From JBCCGI01 sp039029355 (lineage in GTDB: Bacteria > Planctomycetota > UBA1135 > GCA-002686595), in NCBI GenBank assembly GCA_039029355.1, contig JBCCGI010000023.1, positions 38,951 through 102,950 of the forward strand: DNA of 64,000 nucleotides, in the 5' to 3' direction. Made by a program: the position numbers and the translations under genes. Below are positions 16,957 to 25,849 of this stretch, piece by piece. The notes below the pieces were generated by a model. It made no database searches. It was not told where the DNA came from and saw nothing but the letters and a program-made list of their open reading frames with translations. Position 1 is the first letter of the stretch. The number at the start of each line of letters is the position of its first letter.

Positions 16957-18762
16957 TCAGCGCCCCGCGCGTGCGCGCAGCGGGTCGAGCCGCGCGGCGA
17001 TGCGCTCCCACTCGCGTGCGCGCGCGGGCTCGCCCGCGGCGGCGTAGGCCGCGCTGAGCGCACCGGCCAGTGCCGCGTCGGGGCGGACGCGGTGCGCCGC
17101 TTCAAGGTCGCGAACGAAGCTCCCCAGGTCGCCGCGCTCGCGTGCGAGCAGCGCGCGGTTGCGCAGCGCTCCGTCGGCGAAGGGGTGCGCTTCGAGCACC
17201 GCGCTCAGGCGCCGGATGCCCGCCTCGACGTCGCCGGAGCGGCCCTCCAGGAGGCCGAGGTTGGTCGCCGACGCGGCGAGGTCCGGGTCGAGCGCGAGCG
17301 CGGCTCCGTAGGCGTCCTGCGCCTCGCCGTTGCGCCCGGCCTGCTCCAGCAGGCTCGCCCGGACGTGGTGGTACATCGGCAGCGTGCGCGCCGCGGCGCC
17401 GGGCTCGGCATCGGCGAGAGCCGTGGCGCGCTCGGTGTGCCCGCGGTGGGCGAGCGCCATCATCAGCAGCCCGGGGTCGTTCGCGTGCGCCGGCGCCTTG
17501 ACGCCGGGCCACGCGACGCGCTTCCAGTCGGCGTCGGGCGACTCGGGGAAGCGCAGCTCGCCGGGAGCCTTGTGCGCGCTCGGCGGCCCCGGCTCGGTGC
17601 GGATCCAGTGGTCGTGGATCTCGACCTCGGCGACGTCGAAGACCGGCGTGCGGCGCATGTGGCAGTCGACGCAGTCGCGGCCGGCTTCCGGCGGGTGCGA
17701 CGGAGCGAGGCGCGCGTGGCAGTCGCCGCAGGCCGCGCGCGTCCGCGTCCGCACGGTCGGGTCGGCGAGCGCACGGTGTGGGTCGTGGCAGGTCGTGCAC
17801 AACATCTCGGAGCGCAGGAAGCACTCCGACAGCAGCAGCCGCTCGACGTGGCTTACGAAGCCGACCTCGTTCGTCGGCTCGCGCGCGACGAAGACCGCGC
17901 GCTGCTCCAGCAGGTCGCCGCCGACCGGCGGTGGGCCGAGCTCGTCCGGATCCAGCACGATGCGCGCGTCCCCCTGCAGGTGGCAGGCAGCGCAGACCGA
18001 CAGCCGCTCGAAGCGCCCGAGGTCGGCCAGCGCCAGCAGCGGGTCGGAGCCGGCGGGCTCGTCGCCGGCGAGCTCCGCCTCGCGCCAGCGCGCGTGCTCG
18101 GCGTCGCGGGCGTGGCAGGCGGCGCACGCGATGCCGCGCGGCGACCAGCGCTCGGGAGCGAGGTTCAGCGGCCAGCCGGCGGGCGGCGGATCGTCGGTGT
18201 GGCAGCCGAGGCACTCGGCGGTGATCGGAGTGCTGACGCGCGCCCCGGGCTGCATCATGTTGCCGGGCGCGAGGGCGGCGTGGTGCCCGCCGCCCTTGCC
18301 GGTGACCACCTCGAGCGGCGCGAACCACATCGTGCGTCCGCGCAAAACGACGTAGGAGCGGTCCATCACGCCCGCCCCGATCGCGAAGGCGACCGGGAGC
18401 TCTAGGCGATGCTCGGGCGCGCGCGTCTCGACCAAGACGCCCAGCCCGTCGCGCAGGCCGAAGCCGTAGCGGTAGCCGCCGTCGCGCTCGGCGACCGGCG
18501 CGAGCGCGGCGTTGCGCGCGAGCTCTTCGGGGCCGATGAGCTCGACGGCGCGCGCCATCGCGGTGGCGTTCCAGCTGTCGACCAGCGCGCCGTGGCAGTC
18601 GGCGCAGGCCGCTCCGATCGCCGGGGGGGAGGGGAGAGGGGCGGCCGACGCGCCGCCGCTCTGGGCCGCGTCGGGCGAGGCCGGCTCGCCGCCGCAGCCG
18701 CCGAGCAGCGTCGCCGCGCCGGCCAGCACGCAGGCGAAGAGGCGCCGGACGCGCCACGCCAC
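16957..18762 (-). CDS. Multiheme c-type cytochrome lipoprotein with TPR repeats
   Basis: 601 aa from a GTG start. The N-terminus MAWRVRRLFACVLAGAATLL, then GGC, is a lipoprotein signal with Cys23 as lipidation site. Seven CxxCH haem-binding motifs follow: CADCH, CLGCH, CAACH, CAACH, CTTCH, CGDCH and CVDCH, spread over residues ~53-365. The C-terminal ~190 residues are TPR-like (AQDAYGAALALDPDLAASAT, ARERGDLGSFVRDLEAAHRV). Similar proteins are electron carriers or decahaem-like scaffolds on the outer side of the membrane. The start codon overlaps the stop of the upstream gene by one base (TAGTG). A redox partner is not obvious, although a polyferredoxin lies upstream. Confidence 0.85.
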   Translation of the reverse strand: MAWRVRRLFACVLAGAATLLGGCGGEPASPDAAQSGGASAAPLPSPPAIGAACADCHGALVDSWNATAMARAVELIGPEELARNAALAPVAERDGGYRYGFGLRDGLGVLVETRAPEHRLELPVAFAIGAGVMDRSYVVLRGRTMWFAPLEVVTGKGGGHHAALAPGNMMQPGARVSTPITAECLGCHTDDPPPAGWPLNLAPERWSPRGIACAACHARDAEHARWREAELAGDEPAGSDPLLALADLGRFERLSVCAACHLQGDARIVLDPDELGPPPVGGDLLEQRAVFVAREPTNEVGFVSHVERLLLSECFLRSEMLCTTCHDPHRALADPTVRTRTRAACGDCHARLAPSHPPEAGRDCVDCHMRRTPVFDVAEVEIHDHWIRTEPGPPSAHKAPGELRFPESPDADWKRVAWPGVKAPAHANDPGLLMMALAHRGHTERATALADAEPGAAARTLPMYHHVRASLLEQAGRNGEAQDAYGAALALDPDLAASATNLGLLEGRSGDVEAGIRRLSAVLEAHPFADGALRNRALLARERGDLGSFVRDLEAAHRVRPDAALAGALSAAYAAAGEPARAREWERIAARLDPLRARAGR

Positions 18763-20039
18763 TACGAGTCGTACTCCGCCAGGAGGAGCTGAATCAGGTG
18801 CTGGGCCTGCTCCGGCGGGAGCGCTTCGACCTTCGCCTCGACCTCGCGCAGCATCGAGCGCGCGACGTCGTCCTGGTCGGCCTCGCGCGCCAAGCGATGC
18901 GCCCGGTTGGCGTGGTGGATGCCGATCAGACCCTCGCCAAAGAGCACCAGCGCCGCGGGCACCGGCGCCACCGTGAGGGCGAGGCCCATCAGCGACTTCA
19001 GCGCGGCTCTGGCGTAGGGCGACGTGCTCTGGCCCCGCGCGTTGGCGAGGGCGTACTCCAGCCGCGCGTCGACCGGATGCGCCTCGCGCTCCTCGGCGCG
19101 CCAGACCGACACGACCTGGGAGCGGTGCTCGCGCGCGCGCCGCGGCTGGTGCAGGGCGTCGTCCTCGATCGCGAGCGCGGCCGCGTCGTCACGCAGCCGG
19201 TAGCGCTCGGGCAGGTCGCCCAGGCCGCAGTACTCGTCGTGCGGGTCGTCGCCGCGTCGATCCGCGGTGTAGACACCCAGCAGGAGCTCGCTGTCGTGCT
19301 CGCGCCGGTTCAGGGTCAAGCACGGAAGCACCAGCCACAGCGTGGGCGTCCTCGGTACATAGTCCTGGATGTCGAGCATCGCCCGCCGGGCCTGCAGCCG
19401 TGCGCTGACGGCGGCGGCGAACAGCAGGCGGTGCTCGGGCCGCACCCGCGTCGGGTCGCGCAGCGCCTGCAGCCGGCTGTGCTCCTCGAAGCGCATCGCC
19501 TCGGCCAGGTCGCCCGCGAAGGGCCGCGCGTCGCCGGCGAGCGTCGCCGCGATCGCGCCGCAGTAGGTCGAGTCGTTCCCGTAGCGCTTGCCCTGCCCGA
19601 AGGCGCGGCCCTTCGGACCGTTCTCGACCGACACGTGCGCGTTGATCTTGACGACCATCAGCTTCCAGTCGTCGGCGCCGGGGGCGAGCGCGTAGTGCTC
19701 CTCGGCGATGCGTGCCGCGCCCCACTCGTAGCGCCCGCCGAGGTTGGCGAGCCGGAACTCCGCGCGGCTGGCGAGCTTCAGATGGGGGAGCATATAGCGC
19801 ACGAACCCGCGCTGAAACGCGTCGACACACTCGCGCTCGGCCTCGTCCGAGCAGGTGACGAGCGCGGCCCCGACCGCCGGCGGCTTCAGGCTCTGCACGT
19901 AGTAGCGCAGCGTGCGCACCTGTTCGTCGAGCGGGCGCTCGGCCCCAAGCGACTCGTACAGCCGCTCGGCGTGGAGTGGAGGGAGCGCGTCCCTCTTCCG
20001 CGCTCTGGGGTGGAAGCGCAGATCCTTCGCCTTCGCCAT
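18762..20039 (-). CDS. Unknown protein with a C-terminal membrane segment
   Basis: 425 aa starting MAKAKDLRFHPRARKRDALP. The first ~300 residues look soluble, with FVRYMLPHLKLASRAEFRLANL and VVKINAHVSVENGPKGRAFG. A hydrophobic stretch near residues 355-385 (LMGLALTVAPVPAALVLFGE) could be one or two membrane helices, followed by a charged coiled helix (REVEAKVEALPPEQAQHLI). I recognise no family. Its stop shares one base with the start of the cytochrome gene, so the two are probably one transcript. There are few small-residue transport motifs, so a carrier is unlikely. Confidence 0.7.
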   Translation of the reverse strand: MAKAKDLRFHPRARKRDALPPLHAERLYESLGAERPLDEQVRTLRYYVQSLKPPAVGAALVTCSDEAERECVDAFQRGFVRYMLPHLKLASRAEFRLANLGGRYEWGAARIAEEHYALAPGADDWKLMVVKINAHVSVENGPKGRAFGQGKRYGNDSTYCGAIAATLAGDARPFAGDLAEAMRFEEHSRLQALRDPTRVRPEHRLLFAAAVSARLQARRAMLDIQDYVPRTPTLWLVLPCLTLNRREHDSELLLGVYTADRRGDDPHDEYCGLGDLPERYRLRDDAAALAIEDDALHQPRRAREHRSQVVSVWRAEEREAHPVDARLEYALANARGQSTSPYARAALKSLMGLALTVAPVPAALVLFGEGLIGIHHANRAHRLAREADQDDVARSMLREVEAKVEALPPEQAQHLIQLLLAEYDS

Positions 20040-20082
20040 CGACCTCTAGTCTAGTGCCTCCTACGCGGCTCCCCAAATGCAA

Positions 20083-20107
20083 GCGGGCCCGCACTCTGCG
20101 GGCCCGC
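20083..20107 (-). terminator. Intrinsic-terminator-like hairpin after the polyferredoxin gene
   Basis: A perfect 10-base stem (GCGGGCCCGC on both arms) with a 5-base loop. On the minus strand the loop is AGAGT and the tail reads TTGCATTTGG. It lies about 30 bases past the stop of the ferredoxin-like gene. The partial T-rich tail supports intrinsic termination of that minus-strand transcript. Confidence 0.65.
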
Positions 20108-20135
20108 GGCGGTCGCTATGCCGTAGACGGCGGCG

Positions 20136-21287
20136 CTAGTGCTGGTCCACCATGTAGTTCATGAAGGACATGCCGATGTCCTCGAACTGGTGCTGGCGCG
20201 GCACCTCGATGGCCTCCTTGATGCACACCTGCTCGCAGAGCTTGCAGGACACGCAGTTCTTCTCGATCACATAAGCGATCGTGTTGGTCTGTGGCTGCGG
20301 GTGGCCGTCCTCGGACAGCGGCTTCATCACCAGCGCCTCGAACGGGCAGATGTCGACGCAGAACTCGCAGCCGGTGCAGAGCTCCTCGTGGACCAGCGCC
20401 TTGGGGATCTGCTTGGCCTTGATGCGCTGCACCGTGACGCCGTTGGAGTCGTCGATCGCGTCGAACGGGCAGTAGACCCCGCACACCGAGCAGTTGATGC
20501 ACAGGTCGGGATCGATGTAGAAGATCTGGCCGGGCGTGATCGCGTTGGTCGGGCAGACCCGCTCGCAGATCGTGCAGGCCGTGCACTTGTCCGTGATGAA
20601 GTGGCTGCGCCACTGCCAGGCTTGCTCGGCGGCCTCGGTCTTGAACAGGGCGATCTCTAGGCGCGCGTGCGTGTCGTAGCGGTACGAGAAGCCGACGACG
20701 TCGTCGTCCAGCTCCAGCGTGGTCACGAACTGCGCCGGGAACGAGCTCGACGTGTGGGTCAGCCCCTTGATCTTCGGGTCGGTCAGCCAGCCGGCGATGA
20801 TGAGGCTGCGGCCGTCGCGCTGGATGTGCGTGCGGTAGCGCGGCATCTCGTCGGGCAGCCCGTAGCGGAAGCGGTCGCGCACGGCGGGGACGCGCGTGGG
20901 CAGGCGGAAGGTGACGAAGATGTGGTCGCCCTCATCCTCGACCAGGTAGTCGCGGCCGTAGCGGCGGCTGCGTTCGACGGCGTCTTCCTCGACGCCGCGC
21001 CAGCGGGCCCACTCGAGCTCCCAGCCCAGAACCTCTTCGAGCTGGGCGAGGTCCTCCGGCGGCGGCACTTCGCCCGAGAACGAGATCGCGTCCGTCGGGC
21101 AGACGTCGATGACGGTGCGCGCGTTGTAGAGGTCCGTCGGGTGCGTGTCGTGCGCGTGCGCCTTCTCGTCGTCTCCCATGTAGAAGACTTCCGGGAAGTC
21201 CTGGCAGCAGGCATCGCACGCGATGCACAGCACGGGGTCGACGGCGTACGCCTCGTCGACGGTCTGCTGGACGGCGGTCTCGCTCAT
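20136..21287 (-). CDS. Polyferredoxin with a central Hsp20/CS-like beta domain
   Basis: 383 aa. Residues 21-28 (CIACDACC) with the later VCPTDAI form an N-terminal ferredoxin-like cluster site split by an acidic/His insert. Residues ~110-225 are beta-rich without cysteines (DEGDHIFVTFRLPTRVP, GRSLIIAGWLTDPK, FPAQFVTTLELDDDVVGFSY, THARLEIALFK). That ordering strongly suggests an alpha-crystallin/CS sandwich. The C-terminal part has four CxxCxxC-x3-C groups: CTACTICERVC, CINCSVCGVYC, CTGCEFCVDIC and CVSCKLCEQVC. It is a likely multi-cluster electron carrier with a binding or docking domain. It stands alone on the minus strand with a 5' hairpin and 3' terminator. Confidence 0.82.
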   Translation of the reverse strand: MSETAVQQTVDEAYAVDPVLCIACDACCQDFPEVFYMGDDEKAHAHDTHPTDLYNARTVIDVCPTDAISFSGEVPPPEDLAQLEEVLGWELEWARWRGVEEDAVERSRRYGRDYLVEDEGDHIFVTFRLPTRVPAVRDRFRYGLPDEMPRYRTHIQRDGRSLIIAGWLTDPKIKGLTHTSSSFPAQFVTTLELDDDVVGFSYRYDTHARLEIALFKTEAAEQAWQWRSHFITDKCTACTICERVCPTNAITPGQIFYIDPDLCINCSVCGVYCPFDAIDDSNGVTVQRIKAKQIPKALVHEELCTGCEFCVDICPFEALVMKPLSEDGHPQPQTNTIAYVIEKNCVSCKLCEQVCIKEAIEVPRQHQFEDIGMSFMNYMVDQH

Positions 21288-21312
21288 GAATCTCGGGGGG
21301 CCGTAATTCCTG

Positions 21313-21335
21313 AAGTCCCGACTCCTCCGGGACTT
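21313..21335 (-). promoter_or_regulatory. Stem-loop in the 5' leader of the polyferredoxin gene
   Basis: A perfect 8-base stem, AAGTCCCG and CGGGACTT, with a 7-base loop, lies 26-48 bases upstream of the ferredoxin ATG. Depending on the unmapped transcription start it would be in the 5' untranslated RNA or act as an operator. No known riboswitch core was recognised around it. Confidence 0.4.
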
Positions 21336-21526
21336 AGAGGGACGGACTCCGCCCGCGGGTCTGGTCCCGCGGAGCCCTTGCGAGCCCGTCAGCGAAGCAT
21401 TATCGGCAAGGGGCGGGGGGGCGGCAAGCGCCTGTCTTTCTAAACCTGACGTGAACGGGAGGAAAGGGGCATGGGCCCCGGCGTGCCCAGGGCCGCCGGG
21501 CGCGTACGATGCGCCGTCCCGAACCC

Positions 21527-22156
21527 ATGGCGTACGCGGAAAAGAAGGACCATTGGCGCGACGCGGCCGTGGCGGGGGTCTACGACGAGCGCCGCTTCCG
21601 CGGCCGCCTGGGCCGCGTCAAGCACGCCCGCGACGCACGCCTGGTCCTGGGCCTCCTGGAGCGCGCTGGGGGGCTTTCGAGCGTCCTCGACCTCCCCGCG
21701 GGCACCGGGCGCCTCCTGCCGGACCTGGCGGCGGCCGGCTACCGCGTGCTGGGTGCCGATCTCGCGCGCGAGATGCTGGCCGCGGGCCGCGAGCGCCGCG
21801 GCGCGGCCGCGCTGCTCCTTCAGGCCGACGGGGAGCGCCTGCCGCTCGCCGACGGCGCGGTCGACGCCGTGGTGTCGGTCCGCTTCCTCTTCCACGTCGA
21901 CGAGCGCGAGTCGCGCGCCGCGATCCTGCGCGAGATGGCGCGCGTCGCGCGGCGTTGCGTGGTCGGCGAGGTGCGCTTTGGCGGCACGTGGAAGCACGTC
22001 TCGCGCACCCTGCGCCGCCACGACAAGCTGCGGCCCGCCTTCGACCGGGCGGCGCTCGCGGACGAGCTCGCGGCCGCCGGGCTCACGCTGGCGCGCATCG
22101 CGCCGGTCTCGCGGCTCTTCTCCGACAAGGCCTTCTTCCTCGCGCTGCACCGATGA
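21527..22156 (+). CDS. Class I SAM-dependent methyltransferase
   Basis: 209 aa starting MAYAEKKDHWRDAAVAGVYD. The Rossmann signature SSVLDLPAGTGRLLPDLAAA is motif I, VLGADLAREML carries the acidic motif II residue, and VDAVVSVRFLFHVDERES is the motif IV/V region. These fit the Methyltransf_11/UbiE-like class. The C-terminal KHVSRTLRRHDKLRPAFDRA may shape the substrate pocket; small molecules are the most likely substrates. Its stop overlaps the aldehyde dehydrogenase start (ATGA), so the two enzymes are expressed together. The acceptor cannot be told from sequence. Confidence 0.85.
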   Translation: MAYAEKKDHWRDAAVAGVYDERRFRGRLGRVKHARDARLVLGLLERAGGLSSVLDLPAGTGRLLPDLAAAGYRVLGADLAREMLAAGRERRGAAALLLQADGERLPLADGAVDAVVSVRFLFHVDERESRAAILREMARVARRCVVGEVRFGGTWKHVSRTLRRHDKLRPAFDRAALADELAAAGLTLARIAPVSRLFSDKAFFLALHR

Positions 22157-23670
22157 ACCTGCACGGCCAGAACCGGCTCGGCGACGCGCTGTCCGCCCGC
22201 GGCGACGAGCTGCTGCACGCGGTTGACCCCGAGACCGGCGGCGCGCTCGCGCCCTCGTTCCACGTCGCGACGCGGCCGGAGATCGACCGCGCCTTCGAGC
22301 TCGCCGCCGAGGCGGCGCGACCGCTGCGCCGCCTGGCGCCCGGCGACCGCGCGGCGCTCCTGGAGCACATCGCGACCGAGCTGGAGGCCCTCGGCGCGCC
22401 GCTCTTCGAGCGCGCGGCGCGCGAGACCGGCCTGCCCGTCGCGCGCCTGGAGTCCGAGCGCGGCCGCACCGCCTCTCAGCTGCGGCTCTTCGCCGACGCG
22501 CTGCGTGCCGGGCTCGGCGCCGAGACCGCGCACCTCGCGCCGGACCCGGGGCGCCAGCCGGCCCCGCGGCCCGAGCTGCGGCTCTCTCGCGTCGCCCTCG
22601 GCCCGGTCGTCGTCTTCGGCGCGTCGAACTTCCCGCTGGCCTTCTCGGCGGCCGGCGGCGACACCGCCGCGGCGCTCGCGGCCGGCTGCCCCGTGGTACA
22701 CAAGGCGCACCCCGCGCACCCGGGCACGTGCGAGCTCGTGGGCGAGGCGATCGCGCGCGCGGTCGCCGCGTGCGGCGCGCCGGCGGGCAGCTTCTCGCTG
22801 TTGCACGGCGGAGCCGAGGTCGGGCGCGCGCTCGCCGCGCATCCCGGCGCGCGGGCGGTGGCGTTCACCGGCTCGCTGGGCGCGGGGCGCGCGCTGCTCG
22901 ACGTCGCGGCGGCGCGCCCGGACCCGATCCCGGTCTTCGCCGAGATGGGCAGCCAGAACCCGGTGTTTGCGCTCCCCGCGGCGCTCGCCGCGCGCGCCGA
23001 CGAGATCGCGGCGGGGCTCTATCAGTCGCTCACGCTCGGAGTGGGGCAGTTCTGCACCAACCCCGGGCTGGTGCTTTGCGCGCGCGGCGCGGAGTCCGAG
23101 CGCCTGCTCGGCGATCTGCGCACGCGCGTCTCCGCGGCCGAGGCCGGCACGATGCTGAGCCCGGGGATCGCCGCCAGCTACCGCACGGCGGTGCGCGCGC
23201 TGGCCGCGCTGCCCGCGGTCGAGGTGCACGGTGATCCGGAGCCCGCCGGGCCCGAGGACGACGCGCCGCGCGCCGCCGCGCGCCCGGCGCTGGCGGTGAC
23301 CGACGCGGGCGCGTGGCTGGCCGAGCCGCAGCTCTCCGAGGAGGTCTTCGGGCCCGCCACGCTGGTCGTGCTCGCGGAGGCGCCCGACCAGCTGCCCGAG
23401 CTGGCCGAGCACCTCGCCGGCCAGCTCACCGCCACCGTGCACGCCGACGCCGCCGACCGCGAGCTGGCCGAGCGCCTGCTCCCCGCGCTCGAGGAGAAGG
23501 CCGGCCGCATCGTGTGGAACGGCTTCCCGACCGGCGTCGAGGTCGACGCGGCGATGAACCACGGCGGCCCGTGGCCCGCGACGACCGACGCGCGCTTCAC
23601 GTCGGTGGGCACGGCCGCGATCGAGCGCTTCCTGCGCCCGCTGTGCGTCCAGGGACGTCCGCCGGCCTAG
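22153..23670 (+). CDS. NADP-type aldehyde dehydrogenase (2-oxoglutarate semialdehyde dehydrogenase-like)
   Basis: 505 aa starting MNLHGQNRLGDALSARGDEL. The ALDH core is complete: GPVVVFGASNFPLAFSAAGG for NAD(P) binding, HKAHPAHPGTCELV, the general-base glutamate in PVFAEMGSQNP (E264), and the nucleophile in GVGQFCTNPG (C301). The FGASNFP and KAHPAHP signatures are those of the group that includes bacterial 2,5-dioxopentanoate (alpha-ketoglutarate semialdehyde) dehydrogenases. These work in pentose, sugar acid and hydroxyproline breakdown. Neighbouring sugar-acid genes are absent, so the physiological aldehyde remains open. It converges on the DUF1570-type gene with a CTAG overlap of stop codons. 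Confidence 0.85.
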   Translation: MNLHGQNRLGDALSARGDELLHAVDPETGGALAPSFHVATRPEIDRAFELAAEAARPLRRLAPGDRAALLEHIATELEALGAPLFERAARETGLPVARLESERGRTASQLRLFADALRAGLGAETAHLAPDPGRQPAPRPELRLSRVALGPVVVFGASNFPLAFSAAGGDTAAALAAGCPVVHKAHPAHPGTCELVGEAIARAVAACGAPAGSFSLLHGGAEVGRALAAHPGARAVAFTGSLGAGRALLDVAAARPDPIPVFAEMGSQNPVFALPAALAARADEIAAGLYQSLTLGVGQFCTNPGLVLCARGAESERLLGDLRTRVSAAEAGTMLSPGIAASYRTAVRALAALPAVEVHGDPEPAGPEDDAPRAAARPALAVTDAGAWLAEPQLSEEVFGPATLVVLAEAPDQLPELAEHLAGQLTATVHADAADRELAERLLPALEEKAGRIVWNGFPTGVEVDAAMNHGGPWPATTDARFTSVGTAAIERFLRPLCVQGRPPA

Positions 23671-25805
23671 CGCGCGGACGGGCTCAGCGAGGCGACGTGC
23701 GCGCGGAAGTCGCCCTCGAGCCCGGCGCGCTCGGCGGCGGGCAGCACCTCCTCGAGCGCCGTGCGGAACGCAGAGCCGCGCGCGAGCCGGTCGAAGAGGT
23801 CCTGATACAGCCGCCGCACCCTCACCGGCCCGTGGTGGAAGAAGTGCACCGCCGCCCAGGCGTGGGCGTAGTTGCGGCCCGGATTGCCGTAGAAGCGCCC
23901 GGCGTCCATCGACATCAGCTCGGCCAGCGTCGGCAGCGCGTCGCCGTAGGTGTCGAGGATGCCCGTGTGTCCGGGGTGCACCGCGCCGTCGTTCCAGTTG
24001 CCGCGCACGAGCTCGGCCAGCTCGAAGTACTCCGCCAGCCCCTCGTGCAGCCACACCGGCGGGTCGGCCAGGCGGCCGTCGAGGAACTGGTGCAGCGCCT
24101 CGTGCTGCAGCGTGTGCATCAGGTCGTCGCGCTCGGGCAGGTTCCAGGCGAGGACCTGCCGCAGCCCGGGGCTGTAGACGCCGGCGGTGTGCATCGGCAG
24201 CCCGCCTAGGAGGCCGCTGCTGTAGCGCAGGTAGCCGAGCTGGCCCGAGAAGATGTAGACGACCGCCTTGCCCGAGTGACGCGACGGCAGGCGACCGAGC
24301 TGGCGCGTGAACTTGAGGTTGGCCTGCTCGAGCACCACCGTCGCGTCGCGACACAGCTCGCGGCTGATGTCGGAGCGCACGATGTAGTTGCGCGAGGCGT
24401 ACTCGAACGAGCGGCTCCACGCCGGCCCCCTCCGCGCGCGCGCCAGCACGTGGTCGAGCGATTCGAGCTGGTCGGAGTAGAGCCCGCGGTCCATCGCCGT
24501 GCGCACCGCGGCCTCCGACCCTTCGAGGTCGCCCTGGATGAACAGCAGCTCGGCCAGGAGCTCGTGTGCCTCGGCCTCGGCCGGGACGCTGCGCGCGCCG
24601 TCGCGCGCGTCCTTGGTCGCCGCGTCGGCGGAGCGCGTGTGCTGGTAGGCCTCGTTGCGCACCAGCCGCCCCGGCAGGAAGCCGCGCGCCAGCTCGACCG
24701 TGCGCTCGGCGTGGGGGAGCGCGTCGCCGTAGCGCTCGAGCGCGTGCAGGAAGTAGGCGTGGAGCCACTCCCGCGCCACCTCGCCGTCGCCGTCCTCGGG
24801 CAGCGACTTGGCATAGATCAGGCCCTCGGCGTAGGCGCCGGCGGCGTCGTGCTGCTTGGCGCGCGCGAGCGCCGGGCGGTGGGCGCTCCCGAGGCCGGCG
24901 AAGGGGTCGGCCTCGCCGGCGCGCGCGCGCATGTCGCCCTTGGCGTCGACCACCCAGCGCGGCAGGTCGTCGTCGACGTCGTAGCCCTCCTCGAAGGCGA
25001 GGCGGCGGGCTTCGACCTCCTGGTCGATGCGCGACTCGACCCAGCTCGGCTCGACCTGGCCTTCGAGCTCGAGCGACGCGAGGCTGTTCAGGTTGGAGAG
25101 CGCGAGCACGCCCGACCCGCGCGCGTCCGCGTCGAGGCCTGCCTGGGCGATCGAGCGCCCGTCGAGCGAGACCGACAGCTGCCCGCGGCTCAGTCGGATC
25201 TCGACGTTGCGCTCGCCCGCCGCCGGCGACCACGGCGCCTCGGCGAGCGACGTGGCGTCGCCGCCTTCGGTGCGGTAGAGCCCGACCGCCTGTGGCACGA
25301 GCGCGACCGCGTAGCCGTCGCCCTCCGCGTCCTGGCGCAGGAGCTCGATCCGCGTGCCGGCCGCGAGCTCCAACCCGAGCCGCACGGTGTGGTCGCCCTC
25401 GAGCGATCCGGGGAAGATCCAGAAGTCGCCCGAGCGCTCGAAGTCGCCCGGCGGGAAGCCGCCGCCCCCGTAGCGCAGCCGCAGGTGGCCGCTCTGGCGG
25501 TACGAGATCAGCTCGCCCGCCACGACGTCGCGCGGCGCCGGCTTCGGGTGGGCGAGGAAGAAGCTGCAGAGCGCGAGGTCGTCCTCGATCTCGGCCAGCC
25601 GGTGGAGCGCGTCGGGTCGGCCCTCGGCCTCGTCGAGGGCGGCGAGCAGCGCGTCCTTGGCCTGGCGCCAGCGCTCGTTGCCCAGGAAGGTCTGCGCCTC
25701 GTCCAGGCGCTTCTCGAAGGACGAGCCCCCGCCCGGCGCCGCGGCCGCGAGGGCGGCGACGAGCAGGAGGGCGGGCGTGGCGACGGAGCGGCGGAGCGTT
25801 CGCAT
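23667..25805 (-). CDS. Large secreted gluzincin-type peptidase (DUF1570-like)
   Basis: 712 aa starting MRTLRRSVATPALLLVAALA, a signal peptide. After an N-terminal region comes a jelly-roll-like domain (residues ~95-250, GDFWIFPGSLEGDHTVRLGL). Helical TPR-like repeats follow (AYQHTRSADAATKDARDGA, AEAHELLAELLFIQGDLEGS). The catalytic part near residue 565 has LQHEALHQFLDG, an HExxH zinc site, and then WLHEGLAEYFELAEL with the third-ligand Glu of gluzincins. This order matches planctomycete DUF1570 proteins, presumed extracytoplasmic proteases of unknown substrate. Its stop overlaps that of the convergent aldehyde dehydrogenase. Confidence 0.82.
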   Translation of the reverse strand: MRTLRRSVATPALLLVAALAAAAPGGGSSFEKRLDEAQTFLGNERWRQAKDALLAALDEAEGRPDALHRLAEIEDDLALCSFFLAHPKPAPRDVVAGELISYRQSGHLRLRYGGGGFPPGDFERSGDFWIFPGSLEGDHTVRLGLELAAGTRIELLRQDAEGDGYAVALVPQAVGLYRTEGGDATSLAEAPWSPAAGERNVEIRLSRGQLSVSLDGRSIAQAGLDADARGSGVLALSNLNSLASLELEGQVEPSWVESRIDQEVEARRLAFEEGYDVDDDLPRWVVDAKGDMRARAGEADPFAGLGSAHRPALARAKQHDAAGAYAEGLIYAKSLPEDGDGEVAREWLHAYFLHALERYGDALPHAERTVELARGFLPGRLVRNEAYQHTRSADAATKDARDGARSVPAEAEAHELLAELLFIQGDLEGSEAAVRTAMDRGLYSDQLESLDHVLARARRGPAWSRSFEYASRNYIVRSDISRELCRDATVVLEQANLKFTRQLGRLPSRHSGKAVVYIFSGQLGYLRYSSGLLGGLPMHTAGVYSPGLRQVLAWNLPERDDLMHTLQHEALHQFLDGRLADPPVWLHEGLAEYFELAELVRGNWNDGAVHPGHTGILDTYGDALPTLAELMSMDAGRFYGNPGRNYAHAWAAVHFFHHGPVRVRRLYQDLFDRLARGSAFRTALEEVLPAAERAGLEGDFRAHVASLSPSAR

Positions 25806-25849
25806 GCAGCCCTTATCGGAGCTGCGGCCCAACTTCCGAAACCCAGGCG

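Noticed and set aside
21820..25233. A minus-strand open frame of over 1100 codons
   Set aside because: It runs antisense to the aldehyde dehydrogenase and out of frame through the peptidase. The repeated Arg/Gly/Ala content is an artefact of GC-rich codons.
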